Origin: Chitinophagaceae bacterium
GTDB taxonomy: Bacteria; Bacteroidota; Bacteroidia; Chitinophagales; Chitinophagaceae
NCBI GenBank assembly: GCA_947378615.1
Contig: CANCKV010000223.1
Span: 1-6,056 of the forward strand
DNA: 6,056 nucleotides
Direction of reading: 5' to 3'
The notes under the pieces were generated by a model that did no database searches, had not been told where the DNA came from, and saw nothing but the letters and a program-made list of their open reading frames with translations. Numbering within the stretch: the first letter of the stretch is position 1; each line of letters begins with the position of its first letter. Of this stretch, positions 1 to 4,536 are shown piece after piece. A program made the position numbers and the translations under genes.

Positions 1-1501
1 TCTTCTCAACTTGAGCATTCAGTTTCTTGCTTTTGTTGGTATTGAATACCTCACCATAATGAACCCTCTCATTTCTTTTGGAAACTATCCTTGCATCAAG
101 TGCATCAATCTCATCAAGGTTACTGTTACCTTGGTTCTTGAGTTCATTCAAACGATTCTCCTTATCCTGGTTGAACTTGTTTCTTAACTCTGCTTTCTTT
201 GCATCAATGTTATTGGTGGGTAGATGCTGACCACATGAAGGGCAAGAAAACTCAACGTTATCAAAGGATAGTTCCTCATTGGTGATCCTTTCTATTTCTG
301 CACCAATACGTTCAACCAATTGATTCTTATCAAAAATTTGTTTTTCAATTCCAGCAATGATGTTATTAAATGAAGCTTCATCAAAATCATTGGTGCCTAA
401 ATCAATGGAATCATACTCATTTTGAAGTGCAATCAAATCATTCTTCTTGGTCAACAATTGTCTCTCTAGACTTTCAATAGATGCCTTTATTTTTGATTGC
501 TCAGTTGTCTTATCAGCAAGTAAACGATTTACAGAAGTTATTTCAGCACTTAACTGAGTATCAGACTCAGAAGCCTTCTGCCTTGCTTCAAATTCAATAG
601 TCCTGATGGAATCCTTTAATCCGTATATCTTCTGTTGATGAGTTTCCTTATTATTTTGGTGCTCATTCAATAATCTTGTACGTCTGCTATTTTCAGCCAC
701 TGCAAGTGCAGACTCATCATCAATTTGTTGTTGAATCTGTTGAATAGCTACTTTGTGACTAGCAATATTGTTTTTTATATCTTCAAAATCAATAGCTTCA
801 GGCATACCCCTTTTAACTTCATCAATCCTGCTTGGAATGCTTTCAGCCTCATCCTTGATTTTCTTTTTCTTGGCAGCAATCTCTCTTTTGAACTCATCCA
901 AACTTTTCTTTTGATTCAAGGCTGTAATAAGACTTCCGAAACTGCCTTTGTTTTTAGCAGTAATGATACTTTCTAATACACTCTCATTATCAATCTCTCC
1001 AGCAATACTGATTAGTGTGTTCCTGCGGTCCTGCCAGCTCAATGAGTTGAAATAGAACGGATTAGTAATAAGCTTGAAAACAGATTCCTCCATAATGGAT
1101 TTAATTTTTACCTTGAATTCTGATTCCTTCAGTGGAACATCATTCCAGTAGTAGATGTTCTCATCACCACTATAATCCTTCTCTACAGAACCCCTACGTG
1201 TCACCCATTTCTGACGTAGTACTTTCTTTGCAACGATCAACTGACCATCAACATCCAATGTTGCTGCAACTTCTGCCTCAATGTCCTTAATGAAATTGTT
1301 TCTTGAATCAAGGCGTTTGATTTCAAACTTACTTGCATCATTGCTATTCTTACCAAAGAACAGCCAAAGGAAGGCATCCATGATGGTGGATTTACCTGTA
1401 CCATTATCACCGTAGATGTCAGTGACATGCTCTAATTCTGTTTCAAAGTTTTGAATTCCTTTGAAATTCGTAATCTTCAACTTTTTTAAGTTAATTTGCA
1501 T
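1..1501 (-). CDS. SbcC/Rad50-like AAA ATPase, N-terminal 500 residues (partial)
   Basis: SMC-family ATPase expected to act in phage DNA recombination or end processing, usually with a nuclease and an annealing protein; neither partner is visible here. Seen: an N-terminal ATPase lobe with a beta strand (LKKLKITNFKGI), Walker A GDNGTGKS at residues 31-38, and a probable Q-loop around NPFYF..LSWQDRR at 147-160. A long charged, heptad-like coiled coil follows from about 170 to 418, then a zinc-hook CPSC at 420-423, then the start of the returning coil. The returning coil, signature motif and Walker B lie beyond base 1, so the gene is cut by the window and not by mutation; I followed the frame from 1501 to 2 without a stop. 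The start is the first ATG in frame with this lobe; it has an A/T-rich leader and no Shine-Dalgarno sequence. The family is secure; the exact role is inferred. Confidence 0.88.
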   Translation of the reverse strand, partial: MQINLKKLKITNFKGIQNFETELEHVTDIYGDNGTGKSTIMDAFLWLFFGKNSNDASKFEIKRLDSRNNFIKDIEAEVAATLDVDGQLIVAKKVLRQKWVTRRGSVEKDYSGDENIYYWNDVPLKESEFKVKIKSIMEESVFKLITNPFYFNSLSWQDRRNTLISIAGEIDNESVLESIITAKNKGSFGSLITALNQKKSLDEFKREIAAKKKKIKDEAESIPSRIDEVKRGMPEAIDFEDIKNNIASHKVAIQQIQQQIDDESALAVAENSRRTRLLNEHQNNKETHQQKIYGLKDSIRTIEFEARQKASESDTQLSAEITSVNRLLADKTTEQSKIKASIESLERQLLTKKNDLIALQNEYDSIDLGTNDFDEASFNNIIAGIEKQIFDKNQLVERIGAEIERITNEELSFDNVEFSCPSCGQHLPTNNIDAKKAELRNKFNQDKENRLNELKNQGNSNLDEIDALDARIVSKRNERVHYGEVFNTNKSKKLNAQVEK

Positions 1502-1517
1502 AATGTTTAATTTGCAT
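1491..1517 (-). repeat. 11-bp direct repeat around the ATPase start, with an 8-codon leader ORF
   Basis: ATGCAAATTAA occurs twice on the minus strand, at 1517-1507 and 1501-1491. The second copy is the true start of the ATPase gene (Met-Gln-Ile-Asn). The first opens an 8-codon frame that ends in TAA at 1493-1491, inside the ATPase gene. This may be a chance duplication, or a decoy start that dampens ATPase translation. Confidence 0.4.
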
Positions 1518-1529
1518 TGTTAAGAAATG

Positions 1530-1547
1530 GGTCGGCTGCTACCGACC
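1530..1547 (-). terminator. Intergenic hairpin, 6-bp GC-rich stem
   Basis: Perfect stem GGTCGG/CCGACC with a 6-nt loop, between the membrane-peptide gene ending at 1558 and the ATPase start at 1501. On the minus strand it is followed by CATTTCTTAAC, a poor U tract. On the plus strand it is followed by TGTTTTATTTTT, a better tract, but no plus-strand gene precedes it. It could be a weak terminator, an attenuator or an RNA-processing element of the leftward operon. Confidence 0.5.
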
Positions 1548-1557
1548 TGTTTTATTT

Positions 1558-1647
1558 TTAACTATTACTGCCAGCAATCAATATTCCTAGTGATACAATG
1601 GCAGCAATGAGTATCTTCTTCACTTTTTCAGTATCTGTCCTTTTCAT
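1558..1647 (-). CDS. 29-aa single-helix membrane peptide, overlapping the upstream gene
   Basis: Tiny ORF whose ATG lies inside the end of the upstream gene (20-nt overlap, different frame), an arrangement typical of translational coupling. The peptide has a short charged N-terminus (MKRTDTEKVKK) and then a hydrophobic run from about residue 12 to 25 (ILIAAIVSLGILIA), ending GSNS. The lysines before the hydrophobic run predict a cytoplasmic N-terminus if it is a membrane peptide. There is no lipobox cysteine and no recognisable family. A hairpin follows 11 nt after the stop. The hydrophobic pattern and the overlap support a real gene, but at this length chance is possible. Confidence 0.45.
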   Translation of the reverse strand: MKRTDTEKVKKILIAAIVSLGILIAGSNS

Positions 1648-1915
1648 ATACTTCGGATTTATTACAGATTTGTTTGTCAATCGATTCGTAATTTGCTTGC
1701 AGATAAGACTCAATCTTATCGTTATGTTCTTTGGAATAAAGTTTCTTATCCCATTCGATTATGTCCTCACAACTGATGGATTTATCAACTACTGCTTTAT
1801 ACTTGGCTCCCCAGGCTTCACCTGAGTCATATCCATTGTCAATTGAATGTGGATTCCCATAAAATTCAACTTCCAATTCGTTTACTTCATCTACCAATTC
1901 CTTAATGTTGAACAT
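1628..1915 (-). CDS. Hypothetical acidic 95-aa protein
   Basis: I do not recognise the family. The protein is acidic and probably soluble, with no signal peptide or membrane helix. Residues 1-20 (MFNIKELVDEVNELEVEFYG) look like an amphipathic helix. A middle segment is rich in Gly, Asp and Trp (GYDSGEAWGAKYK, 28-40). Residues 48-82 look helical, and there are two cysteines (49 and 84). The start is the first ATG after the hairpin at 1946-1965; the leader AAAATTAAATTTT is A/T-rich and Bacteroidetes-like. A 29-aa membrane-peptide ORF overlaps the 3' end, which suggests coupled expression. The antisense frame across 1598-1825 is a hydrophobic shadow of this gene. Likely a phage accessory gene. 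Confidence 0.72.
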   Translation of the reverse strand: MFNIKELVDEVNELEVEFYGNPHSIDNGYDSGEAWGAKYKAVVDKSISCEDIIEWDKKLYSKEHNDKIESYLQANYESIDKQICNKSEVYEKDRY

Positions 1916-1945
1916 AAAATTTAATTTTAAAGTCTGAAAAAATCA

Positions 1946-1965
1946 GCAGTGGTAGAAACCACCGC
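1946..1965 (-). terminator. Intergenic hairpin with TTCT tetraloop and U tract
   Basis: On the minus strand GCGGTGGT pairs with ACCACTGC around loop TTCT, giving an 8-bp stem with one G-U wobble. The complementary plus-strand RNA would have an A-C mismatch at that position, so the minus strand forms the better hairpin. TGATTTTTTC follows directly. It fits an intrinsic terminator after the 55-aa ORF (stop at 2007), and it lies 30 nt before the next start at 1915. The apical octamer is GTTTCTAC, shared with two other hairpins in the window. Confidence 0.7.
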
Positions 1966-2006
1966 CTTAATCTGTACTTGCTTATTACTAAACCTTTTTA
2001 ATGATT

Positions 2007-2174
2007 TTAAAAGTAGCATACTATGTCCCGTCTGCCATGGTCGAATGTCTTTCCATTCTTGTCAGGCTTGCGCCATCTTTTCGGGAGATACTTTTTGAAC
2101 ATTTTGAATAATCGCAATTGAAACGTCTTTCCGTAACTTGTCATCAAAACTGTTTTATCATATCCTACTCCCAT
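2007..2174 (-). CDS. Small basic 55-aa protein directly downstream of the tRNA gene
   Basis: Open frame from ATG at 2174 to TAA at 2007, starting 20 nt after the tRNA 3' end and oriented with the rest of the left arm. The product is strongly basic: MGVGYDKTVLMTSYGKTF, then a Lys/Arg-rich centre (FKKYLPKRWRKPDK, about 26-39), then GKTFDHGRRDIVCYF. The basic core with Trp and aromatic residues suggests nucleic-acid binding, but I recognise no family. Met11 and Met25 are possible alternative starts; the first is preferred because CGGAAG just upstream is purine-rich. A terminator-like hairpin follows 41 nt after the stop. It may be co-transcribed with the tRNA and released by tRNA processing. Confidence 0.55.
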   Translation of the reverse strand: MGVGYDKTVLMTSYGKTFQLRLFKMFKKYLPKRWRKPDKNGKTFDHGRRDIVCYF

Positions 2175-2194
2175 CTTCCGTGTTGGGTGCGTTG

Positions 2195-2267
2195 TAGCGG
2201 GGAGTGGATTCGAACCACTGACCTCGAGGTTATGAGTCTCACGAGCTAACCGCTGCTCTACCCCGCA
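2195..2267 (-). tRNA. tRNA with CAT anticodon, initiator-like (degenerate fMet type)
   Basis: A complete 73-nt cloverleaf folds on the minus strand. The acceptor stem is GCGGGG/CCCCGC with an unpaired T1-T72 and discriminator A73. T8 and A9 follow, then a D stem GAGC/GCTC whose loop carries G18-G19, then G26. The anticodon loop is CTCATAA (anticodon CAT, plus-strand 2232-2234). The variable loop is AGGTC and the T arm is AGTGG-TTCGAAT-CCACT. CCA is not encoded (CAA follows). It resembles bacterial initiator tRNA closely: same acceptor core, mismatched first pair, A11-T24 pair, and GAGCAG...GCTCG. But the three G-C pairs of the initiator anticodon stem are reduced: 29-31 are AGA and 39-41 are CCT, with an A-C mismatch at 31-39. 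It could also be read as elongator Met or lysidine-modified Ile. Confidence 0.87.
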
Positions 2268-2294
2268 TTTTTAATCAAAGAACTTTTTAAAAAG

Positions 2295-2319
2295 AGGGGC
2301 GAAGTAGAAACAACCCCCT
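2295..2319 (-). terminator. Probable intrinsic terminator with TTCT loop, upstream of the tRNA
   Basis: On the minus strand AGGGG pairs with CCCCT, with an inner GT-TTCT-AC tip separated by an internal loop, followed immediately by CTTTTTAAAAAG. It lies 29 nt after the stop of the gene at 2349-2489 and 27 nt before the tRNA 5' end. It fits termination or RNA processing ahead of the tRNA. It carries the same apical octamer GTTTCTAC as the hairpins at 1946-1965 and 2721-2747. Confidence 0.65.
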
Positions 2320-2348
2320 GAGTCAATTTTTAAACCTATGAAAACCGT

Positions 2349-2489
2349 TTAGAATGATTCGTCTTCATCTGGCAATCGAACAGCTATTGTTGCCATCAAA
2401 TCATACTCTGCTAAAACTATCATCCCCAAGATGAATATTGTAATCAATGCGTTTTTATGCGCTACAGTAAAAGTTAATAATTCATTCAT
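2349..2489 (-). CDS. 46-aa single-pass membrane protein
   Basis: Short frame from ATG at 2489 to TAA at 2349. The N-terminus MNELLTFTVAHKN is followed by a hydrophobic stretch at about residues 14-27 (ALITIFILGMIVLA). The tail, from about EYD, ends with an acidic segment (LPDEDESF). This looks like a tiny inner-membrane protein with one helix; no family is recognised. The leader holds a 16-bp sequence identical to that before the next gene upstream (2523-2681), ending 10 nt before this ATG. The two genes are 33 nt apart, and a terminator-like hairpin follows. The hydrophobic block, shared leader and clean spacing make it likely real despite its size. Confidence 0.6.
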   Translation of the reverse strand: MNELLTFTVAHKNALITIFILGMIVLAEYDLMATIAVRLPDEDESF

Positions 2490-2499
2490 AACCTGCTTT

Positions 2500-2515
2500 T
2501 TTATCGTTAGAAAAT
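2500..2515 (-). repeat. 16-bp leader repeat, copy A
   Basis: ATTTTCTAACGATAAA on the minus strand, 10 nt before the ATG at 2489. It is identical to the sequence at 2691-2706, which sits 9 nt before the ATG at 2681. The position near the ribosome-binding region suggests a translational element or a duplicated leader. Confidence 0.65.
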
Positions 2516-2522
2516 TTGAATA

Positions 2523-2681
2523 CTAATAAACCTCTTCATAAACTAGAGTTACACCTACTTCCTTTGCTAATCTGTGCAAGGCATATTCTTTTAAAACTCC
2601 TAGTGGAGTATCTACTTCTCCATACCATAAACAGGTTAGGTACCACTTCTGAATGTTTTTTTTAATAGCAGACTTTTTCAT
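2523..2681 (-). CDS. Hypothetical 52-aa protein
   Basis: Frame from ATG at 2681 to TAG at 2523. The product begins with a basic segment (MKKSAIKKNIQKWYLTC), continues with LWYGEVDTPLGVLKEYAL, and ends in HRLAKEVGVTLVYEEVY. It is small, tyrosine-rich and probably soluble, with an aromatic N-terminal half and a helix-strand-like end. No family is recognised. The start is supported by its position just after the 16-bp leader repeat at 2691-2706 and by A/T-rich spacing, with the hairpin at 2721-2747 further upstream. It is transcribed with the rest of the left arm; the next gene starts 33 nt after the stop. The reading frame looks natural, and antisense frames here are poor. Confidence 0.58.
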   Translation of the reverse strand: MKKSAIKKNIQKWYLTCLWYGEVDTPLGVLKEYALHRLAKEVGVTLVYEEVY

Positions 2682-2690
2682 GATTTAAAA

Positions 2691-2706
2691 TTTATCGTTA
2701 GAAAAT
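2691..2706 (-). repeat. 16-bp leader repeat, copy B
   Basis: Second identical copy of ATTTTCTAACGATAAA (minus strand), 9 nt before the ATG at 2681 and 14 nt after the foot of the hairpin at 2721-2747. The two copies are 191 bp apart, each before a different, unrelated small gene, so this is not a tandem gene duplication. Confidence 0.65.
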
Positions 2707-2720
2707 ACTTTTAAAAGAAA

Positions 2721-2747
2721 CCTCCTACATGTAGAAACATCGGGAGG
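2721..2747 (-). terminator. Two-part intergenic hairpin with TTCT tip
   Basis: On the minus strand an outer stem CCTCC/GGAGG encloses an inner stem ATGT/ACAT capped by TTCT, separated by a small internal loop (2 and 3 nt). TTTCTTTT follows. It lies 22 nt after the stop of the 169-aa gene and 39 nt before the ATG at 2681. It fits a modest terminator or processing hairpin between operon genes, and it shares the apical octamer GTTTCTAC. Confidence 0.6.
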
Positions 2748-2769
2748 AAATAATCAAAAAACAACCTAT

Positions 2770-3279
2770 CTATGAAAACCCTAAATGTCCTTTTGAACTG
2801 TCTGCCATCTCTTTCAGCATAATTGCCGTCTCTGCTAATTCTTCAGCACTGATAGGCTTGAATGTGGTAATATCACCTAAAACCTTGCAGTTGGAAACGT
2901 GTATGTCAGGCATCATACAGAACTGCTCATCCTCATGTGGAATAGTTTGTAGCAACTCAATCAATAAGTCTTTCAACCTCAAGTCATGTTCAGCTAATTG
3001 CTTTTTCAGCAATTCTTCATTTTTACCAGCAAGTAGTATCATACTTGTGTTCTTACTTGCCACTATAGAAAGGCATTTATTCAATAACTCTATTTGGGTG
3101 TTAAGTTGCTCTTGTGTTGTCACTTTTAATCGTTTTAAATTATAATTATGTTGTCTCCAGTATGCTAAACGCTTTGTTTCGTAATCGCTTTGAGGTTCTT
3201 TCCTGGCCCGTTCTTTAGCATCTGCAAGCATCATCGGGAAAACCTCTTCCTTGTAACAAATAGGGATTAACTGTCTCAT
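2770..3279 (-). CDS. Hypothetical 169-aa coiled-coil-containing protein
   Basis: I do not recognise the family. The N-terminal 50 residues are basic and aromatic (YETKRLAYWRQHNYNLKRLK, 33-52). Residues about 54-112 form a leucine-rich helical region with heptad-like spacing (QEQLNTQIELLNKCL, then NEELLKKQLAEHDLRLKDLLIELL), consistent with a coiled coil and oligomerisation. The C-terminal third carries CMMPDIHVSNCKVLGDITTF and a last amphipathic helix (AEELAETAIMLKEMAD). There is no signal peptide or membrane helix. The start is the ATG three nt after the stop of the upstream gene, so translation is probably coupled. The two frames are in phase, separated by one TAA and a TAC codon. The antisense frame at 2858-3145 is a shadow. 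Confidence 0.8.
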   Translation of the reverse strand: MRQLIPICYKEEVFPMMLADAKERARKEPQSDYETKRLAYWRQHNYNLKRLKVTTQEQLNTQIELLNKCLSIVASKNTSMILLAGKNEELLKKQLAEHDLRLKDLLIELLQTIPHEDEQFCMMPDIHVSNCKVLGDITTFKPISAEELAETAIMLKEMADSSKGHLGFS

Positions 3280-3282
3280 GTA

Positions 3283-3492
3283 TTATTTTTTTTTATGCTT
3301 ACCAAGATTACTTATATAACTAGCCATCAATTCCTGCTCTTTGGCTTTCTTAGTCATTTTTACAGGTTGACTTTTGTTATCACTGAACTTCAGTAAAAAA
3401 CCTTTGATGGCATGAACATTAAACATCCCCTTATCAATATCATGTATCAGTGATGTTGCTTCCAGTTTAATTTGATGTGTCTGTAAATCCAT
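3283..3492 (-). CDS. Hypothetical 69-aa basic protein
   Basis: Small unknown protein. Residues 1-45 look helical (LEATSLIHDIDKGMFNVHAIKGFLLKF); the C-terminus is very basic (MTKKAKEQELMASYISNLGKHKKK). No membrane segment and no known domain. The gene starts 22 nt after a strong hairpin (3515-3538), and its stop lies 3 nt before the start of the 169-aa gene, so the pair is surely co-transcribed and probably translationally coupled. The last three lysine codons form a run of nine A residues just before the TAA. Because the downstream gene is in the same phase, stop readthrough would fuse the two proteins. The conserved-looking spacing and natural composition support a real gene. Confidence 0.72.
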   Translation of the reverse strand: MDLQTHQIKLEATSLIHDIDKGMFNVHAIKGFLLKFSDNKSQPVKMTKKAKEQELMASYISNLGKHKKK

Positions 3493-3514
3493 AACTAAGT
3501 TTTTTTAAAGAGTT

Positions 3515-3538
3515 CCCTGCGGTTGTTATGCCGCAGGG
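3515..3538 (-). terminator. Strong 8-bp GC-rich hairpin
   Basis: Perfect stem CCCTGCGG/CCGCAGGG with an 8-nt loop, the most stable hairpin in the window. It lies 40 nt after the stop of the Cro-like gene and 22 nt before the next ATG at 3492. The minus-strand 3' side reads AACTCTTT and then A residues, a weak U tract, so it may work as an attenuator, an RNA-stability element or a processing site as much as a terminator. Confidence 0.6.
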
Positions 3539-3578
3539 TGACAAGGTTCGCAGCCCGTCAGTTATTTTATACTGTAGT

Positions 3579-3782
3579 TTAAGTAATTGCTTTTAAAACC
3601 TTTTCGATAGTATCACCCCTTCCAGAACCTGCCGAAAGAAGTCTGTCAAGTGTAGGTCTGCAAATACCTATTTCCTCACATACATCAATTTTAGTAGGTT
3701 GACTCGCCACATATTCTTTAAGTAGTTTTTTCTGTTCTCTGTCTAACTTTAGACTCTTTGAAACTCTTTTCTTTTTTGTCAT
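3579..3782 (-). CDS. Cro-like small HTH DNA-binding protein (67 aa)
   Basis: Small transcription regulator of the XRE/Cro type. A basic N-terminal arm (MTKKKRVSKSLKLDREQKK) leads to a helix around 15-26. The helix-turn-helix follows: KIDVCEEIGI (31-40) as first helix and CRPTLDRLL (41-49) as recognition helix. The last part, GRGDTIEKVLKAI (54-66), matches the final helix common in small XRE proteins. It is near the minimal domain size, with no dimerisation or peptidase domain. The start is supported by AAGGA 7 nt upstream and by the -7 box TATATTTG further upstream. As first gene of the leftward arm, beside a repeat-rich divergent intergenic region, it is well placed to be the early switch protein. 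The DNA-binding call is firm; the Cro role is inferred from position. Confidence 0.82.
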   Translation of the reverse strand: MTKKKRVSKSLKLDREQKKLLKEYVASQPTKIDVCEEIGICRPTLDRLLSAGSGRGDTIEKVLKAIT

Positions 3783-3811
3783 TTTATTTTCCTTACTTTG
3801 TGTTTACATTG

Positions 3812-3843
3812 CAAATATATACAGTATTTCTGAATTACTGAAA
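3812..3843 (-). promoter_or_regulatory. Bacteroidetes-type promoter for the leftward arm
   Basis: On the minus strand TATATTTG (3819-3812) matches the Bacteroidetes -7 consensus TAnnTTTG. TTTC at 3843-3840, 20 nt upstream, is a near match to the -33 TTTG. Transcription would start near 3806, giving a leader of about 23 nt with AAGGA before the ATG at 3782. The spacer is filled by the operator-like palindrome at 3822-3840, so a bound repressor would block this promoter. Confidence 0.6.
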
Positions 3844-3863
3844 TAAAATACAGTATTTCTGAA
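3820..3863. repeat. Operator-like 15-bp direct repeat plus palindrome
   Basis: TACAGTATTTCTGAA occurs twice (3820-3834 and 3849-3863), with a 29-bp period. From the first copy, CAGTATTTCTGAATTACTG (3822-3840) has inverted arms CAGTA/TACTG. The sequence GAATTACTGAA (3832-3842) recurs at 4547-4557 before the second HTH gene. Position within a divergent regulatory region, and overlap with promoter boxes, suggest phage operators for one or both HTH proteins. Confidence 0.65.
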
Positions 3864-3870
3864 AATAAAG

Positions 3871-3879
3871 TTATCCACA
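3871..3879 (+). promoter_or_regulatory. Perfect DnaA-box 9-mer
   Basis: TTATCCACA matches the bacterial DnaA-box consensus exactly. It lies in an A/T-rich 124-bp intergenic region beside direct repeats, 27 bp before the ATG at 3907. A single 9-mer can occur by chance in 6 kb, so a link to replication or DnaA-dependent regulation is only suggested. Confidence 0.35.
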
Positions 3880-3906
3880 TTGAAAAAATGAAATAAAAAT
3901 TAAGAG

Positions 3907-4125
3907 ATGACTAAGGAAAAGATTATTGAATTATTGAGTCAATTGGTTGAAGCAGGTGGAGGAAAGGCTGTAGATACAATAAGGGATATGGATATACGGG
4001 ATATTACTAAACTAAACGAAATAGGGTTAGTAATAATAGATAGGAAAAGGCAGATGTTTAGGGATAATGTTTGGGTAGATATTACTTATAAAGGGAAGGA
4101 GTTTATTAGTGAGAATGTAGGGTAG
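3907..4125 (+). CDS. Small winged-helix-like protein (72 aa), putative regulator
   Basis: Only rightward gene between the two HTH genes. The pattern fits a minimal winged-helix fold: helix MTKEKIIELLSQLVEAGG (1-18), helix AVDTIRDMD (21-29), a probable recognition helix DITKLNEIGLV (32-42), then a beta-hairpin wing (IIDRKRQ ... VWVDIT) and a final TYKGKEFI segment like the 'LTxKGxxFL' ending of many small winged-helix regulators. No strict family match is claimed. An upstream ATG at 3888 is closed at once by a stop, and AAGAG just before the chosen ATG supports this start. The gene is divergent from the Cro-like gene, sharing the repeat-rich region, and converges on 4131-4517 with 5 nt between stops. 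Confidence 0.68.
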   Translation: MTKEKIIELLSQLVEAGGGKAVDTIRDMDIRDITKLNEIGLVIIDRKRQMFRDNVWVDITYKGKEFISENVG

Positions 4126-4130
4126 GGCTA

Positions 4131-4517
4131 TTAGTTTACCCTTATCCTACCTATTATTCTTTCTTTCCATGATAGTTTTATACCATATCCATTTTTTGTT
4201 TTTCGGATATTTGGGAAGTCGTCAAATAGGTTTACGCATTCAGAAAGATGGTTTAATTGATCGGTATGCTCTTTTTCAGTACTTAGATACTCTTTCATTA
4301 TGTTATTAGTATCGCCTTCATTTAGGCTTGCACTTAGCGCACTGTTCCAGTATTGTTTTAATATAAGTGCTGGGAATAGAAATAAAAAATGTAGCCTCCT
4401 GAAAGGTATGGACGCTTTCATTTCTACATGGGTATCATCATATCGACCAAGCTTAGTAAACTCGATAGAATACTGAAGACCGTTTTTGTTTTGATTAGTA
4501 TCATTAACTGTTGACAT
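4131..4517 (-). CDS. Hypothetical 128-aa protein
   Basis: Unknown protein transcribed leftward from a position divergent to the CI-like gene. The N-terminus is polar and Asn-rich (MSTVNDTNQNKN), followed by a probable beta region (LQYSIEFTKLGRYDDTHVEMKASIPFRR, 14-41). A short hydrophobic block follows (LHFLFLFPALIL, 42-53), too short to be a confident membrane helix. Then comes an acidic helical part (NNIMKEYLSTEKEHTDQLNHLSECVNLFDDF, 71-101) and a basic end (KLSWKERIIGRIRVN). The start is supported by the -7 box TACATTTG 20 nt upstream. The repeat of the switch-region operator core in its promoter implies control by the same regulator, so it may belong to the lysis/lysogeny circuit. No function can be assigned. 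Confidence 0.72.
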   Translation of the reverse strand: MSTVNDTNQNKNGLQYSIEFTKLGRYDDTHVEMKASIPFRRLHFLFLFPALILKQYWNSALSASLNEGDTNNIMKEYLSTEKEHTDQLNHLSECVNLFDDFPNIRKTKNGYGIKLSWKERIIGRIRVN

Positions 4518-4536
4518 AATAAATATATTTAGATTA

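Noticed and set aside
725..976. Plus-strand open frame of 83 codons
   Set aside because: It lies antisense within the coiled-coil region of the ATPase gene, which is continuous and has family motifs; the Phe/Leu-rich product is a typical antisense shadow.
1237..1428. Minus-strand open frame of 63 codons
   Set aside because: Out-of-frame shadow inside the ATPase gene just after its Walker A motif.
1598..1825. Hydrophobic plus-strand frame of 75 codons
   Set aside because: Antisense to the acidic 95-aa gene, whose complement naturally gives a Phe/Ile-rich product; the minus-strand pair is better supported by context.
2195..2267. tRNA gene as a phage attachment site
   Set aside because: No integrase gene, second tRNA fragment or flanking direct repeat is visible, and the tRNA lies inside an apparent operon.
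1946..2747. Hairpin tips as a CRISPR-like or regularly spaced repeat array
   Set aside because: Only 8 bp are shared, the spacing is irregular (about 350 and 425 bp), and genes lie between the copies.
2858..3145. Plus-strand frame of 95 codons rich in Ser and Cys
   Set aside because: Entirely antisense to the 169-aa gene, which is longer and coupled to its upstream neighbour.
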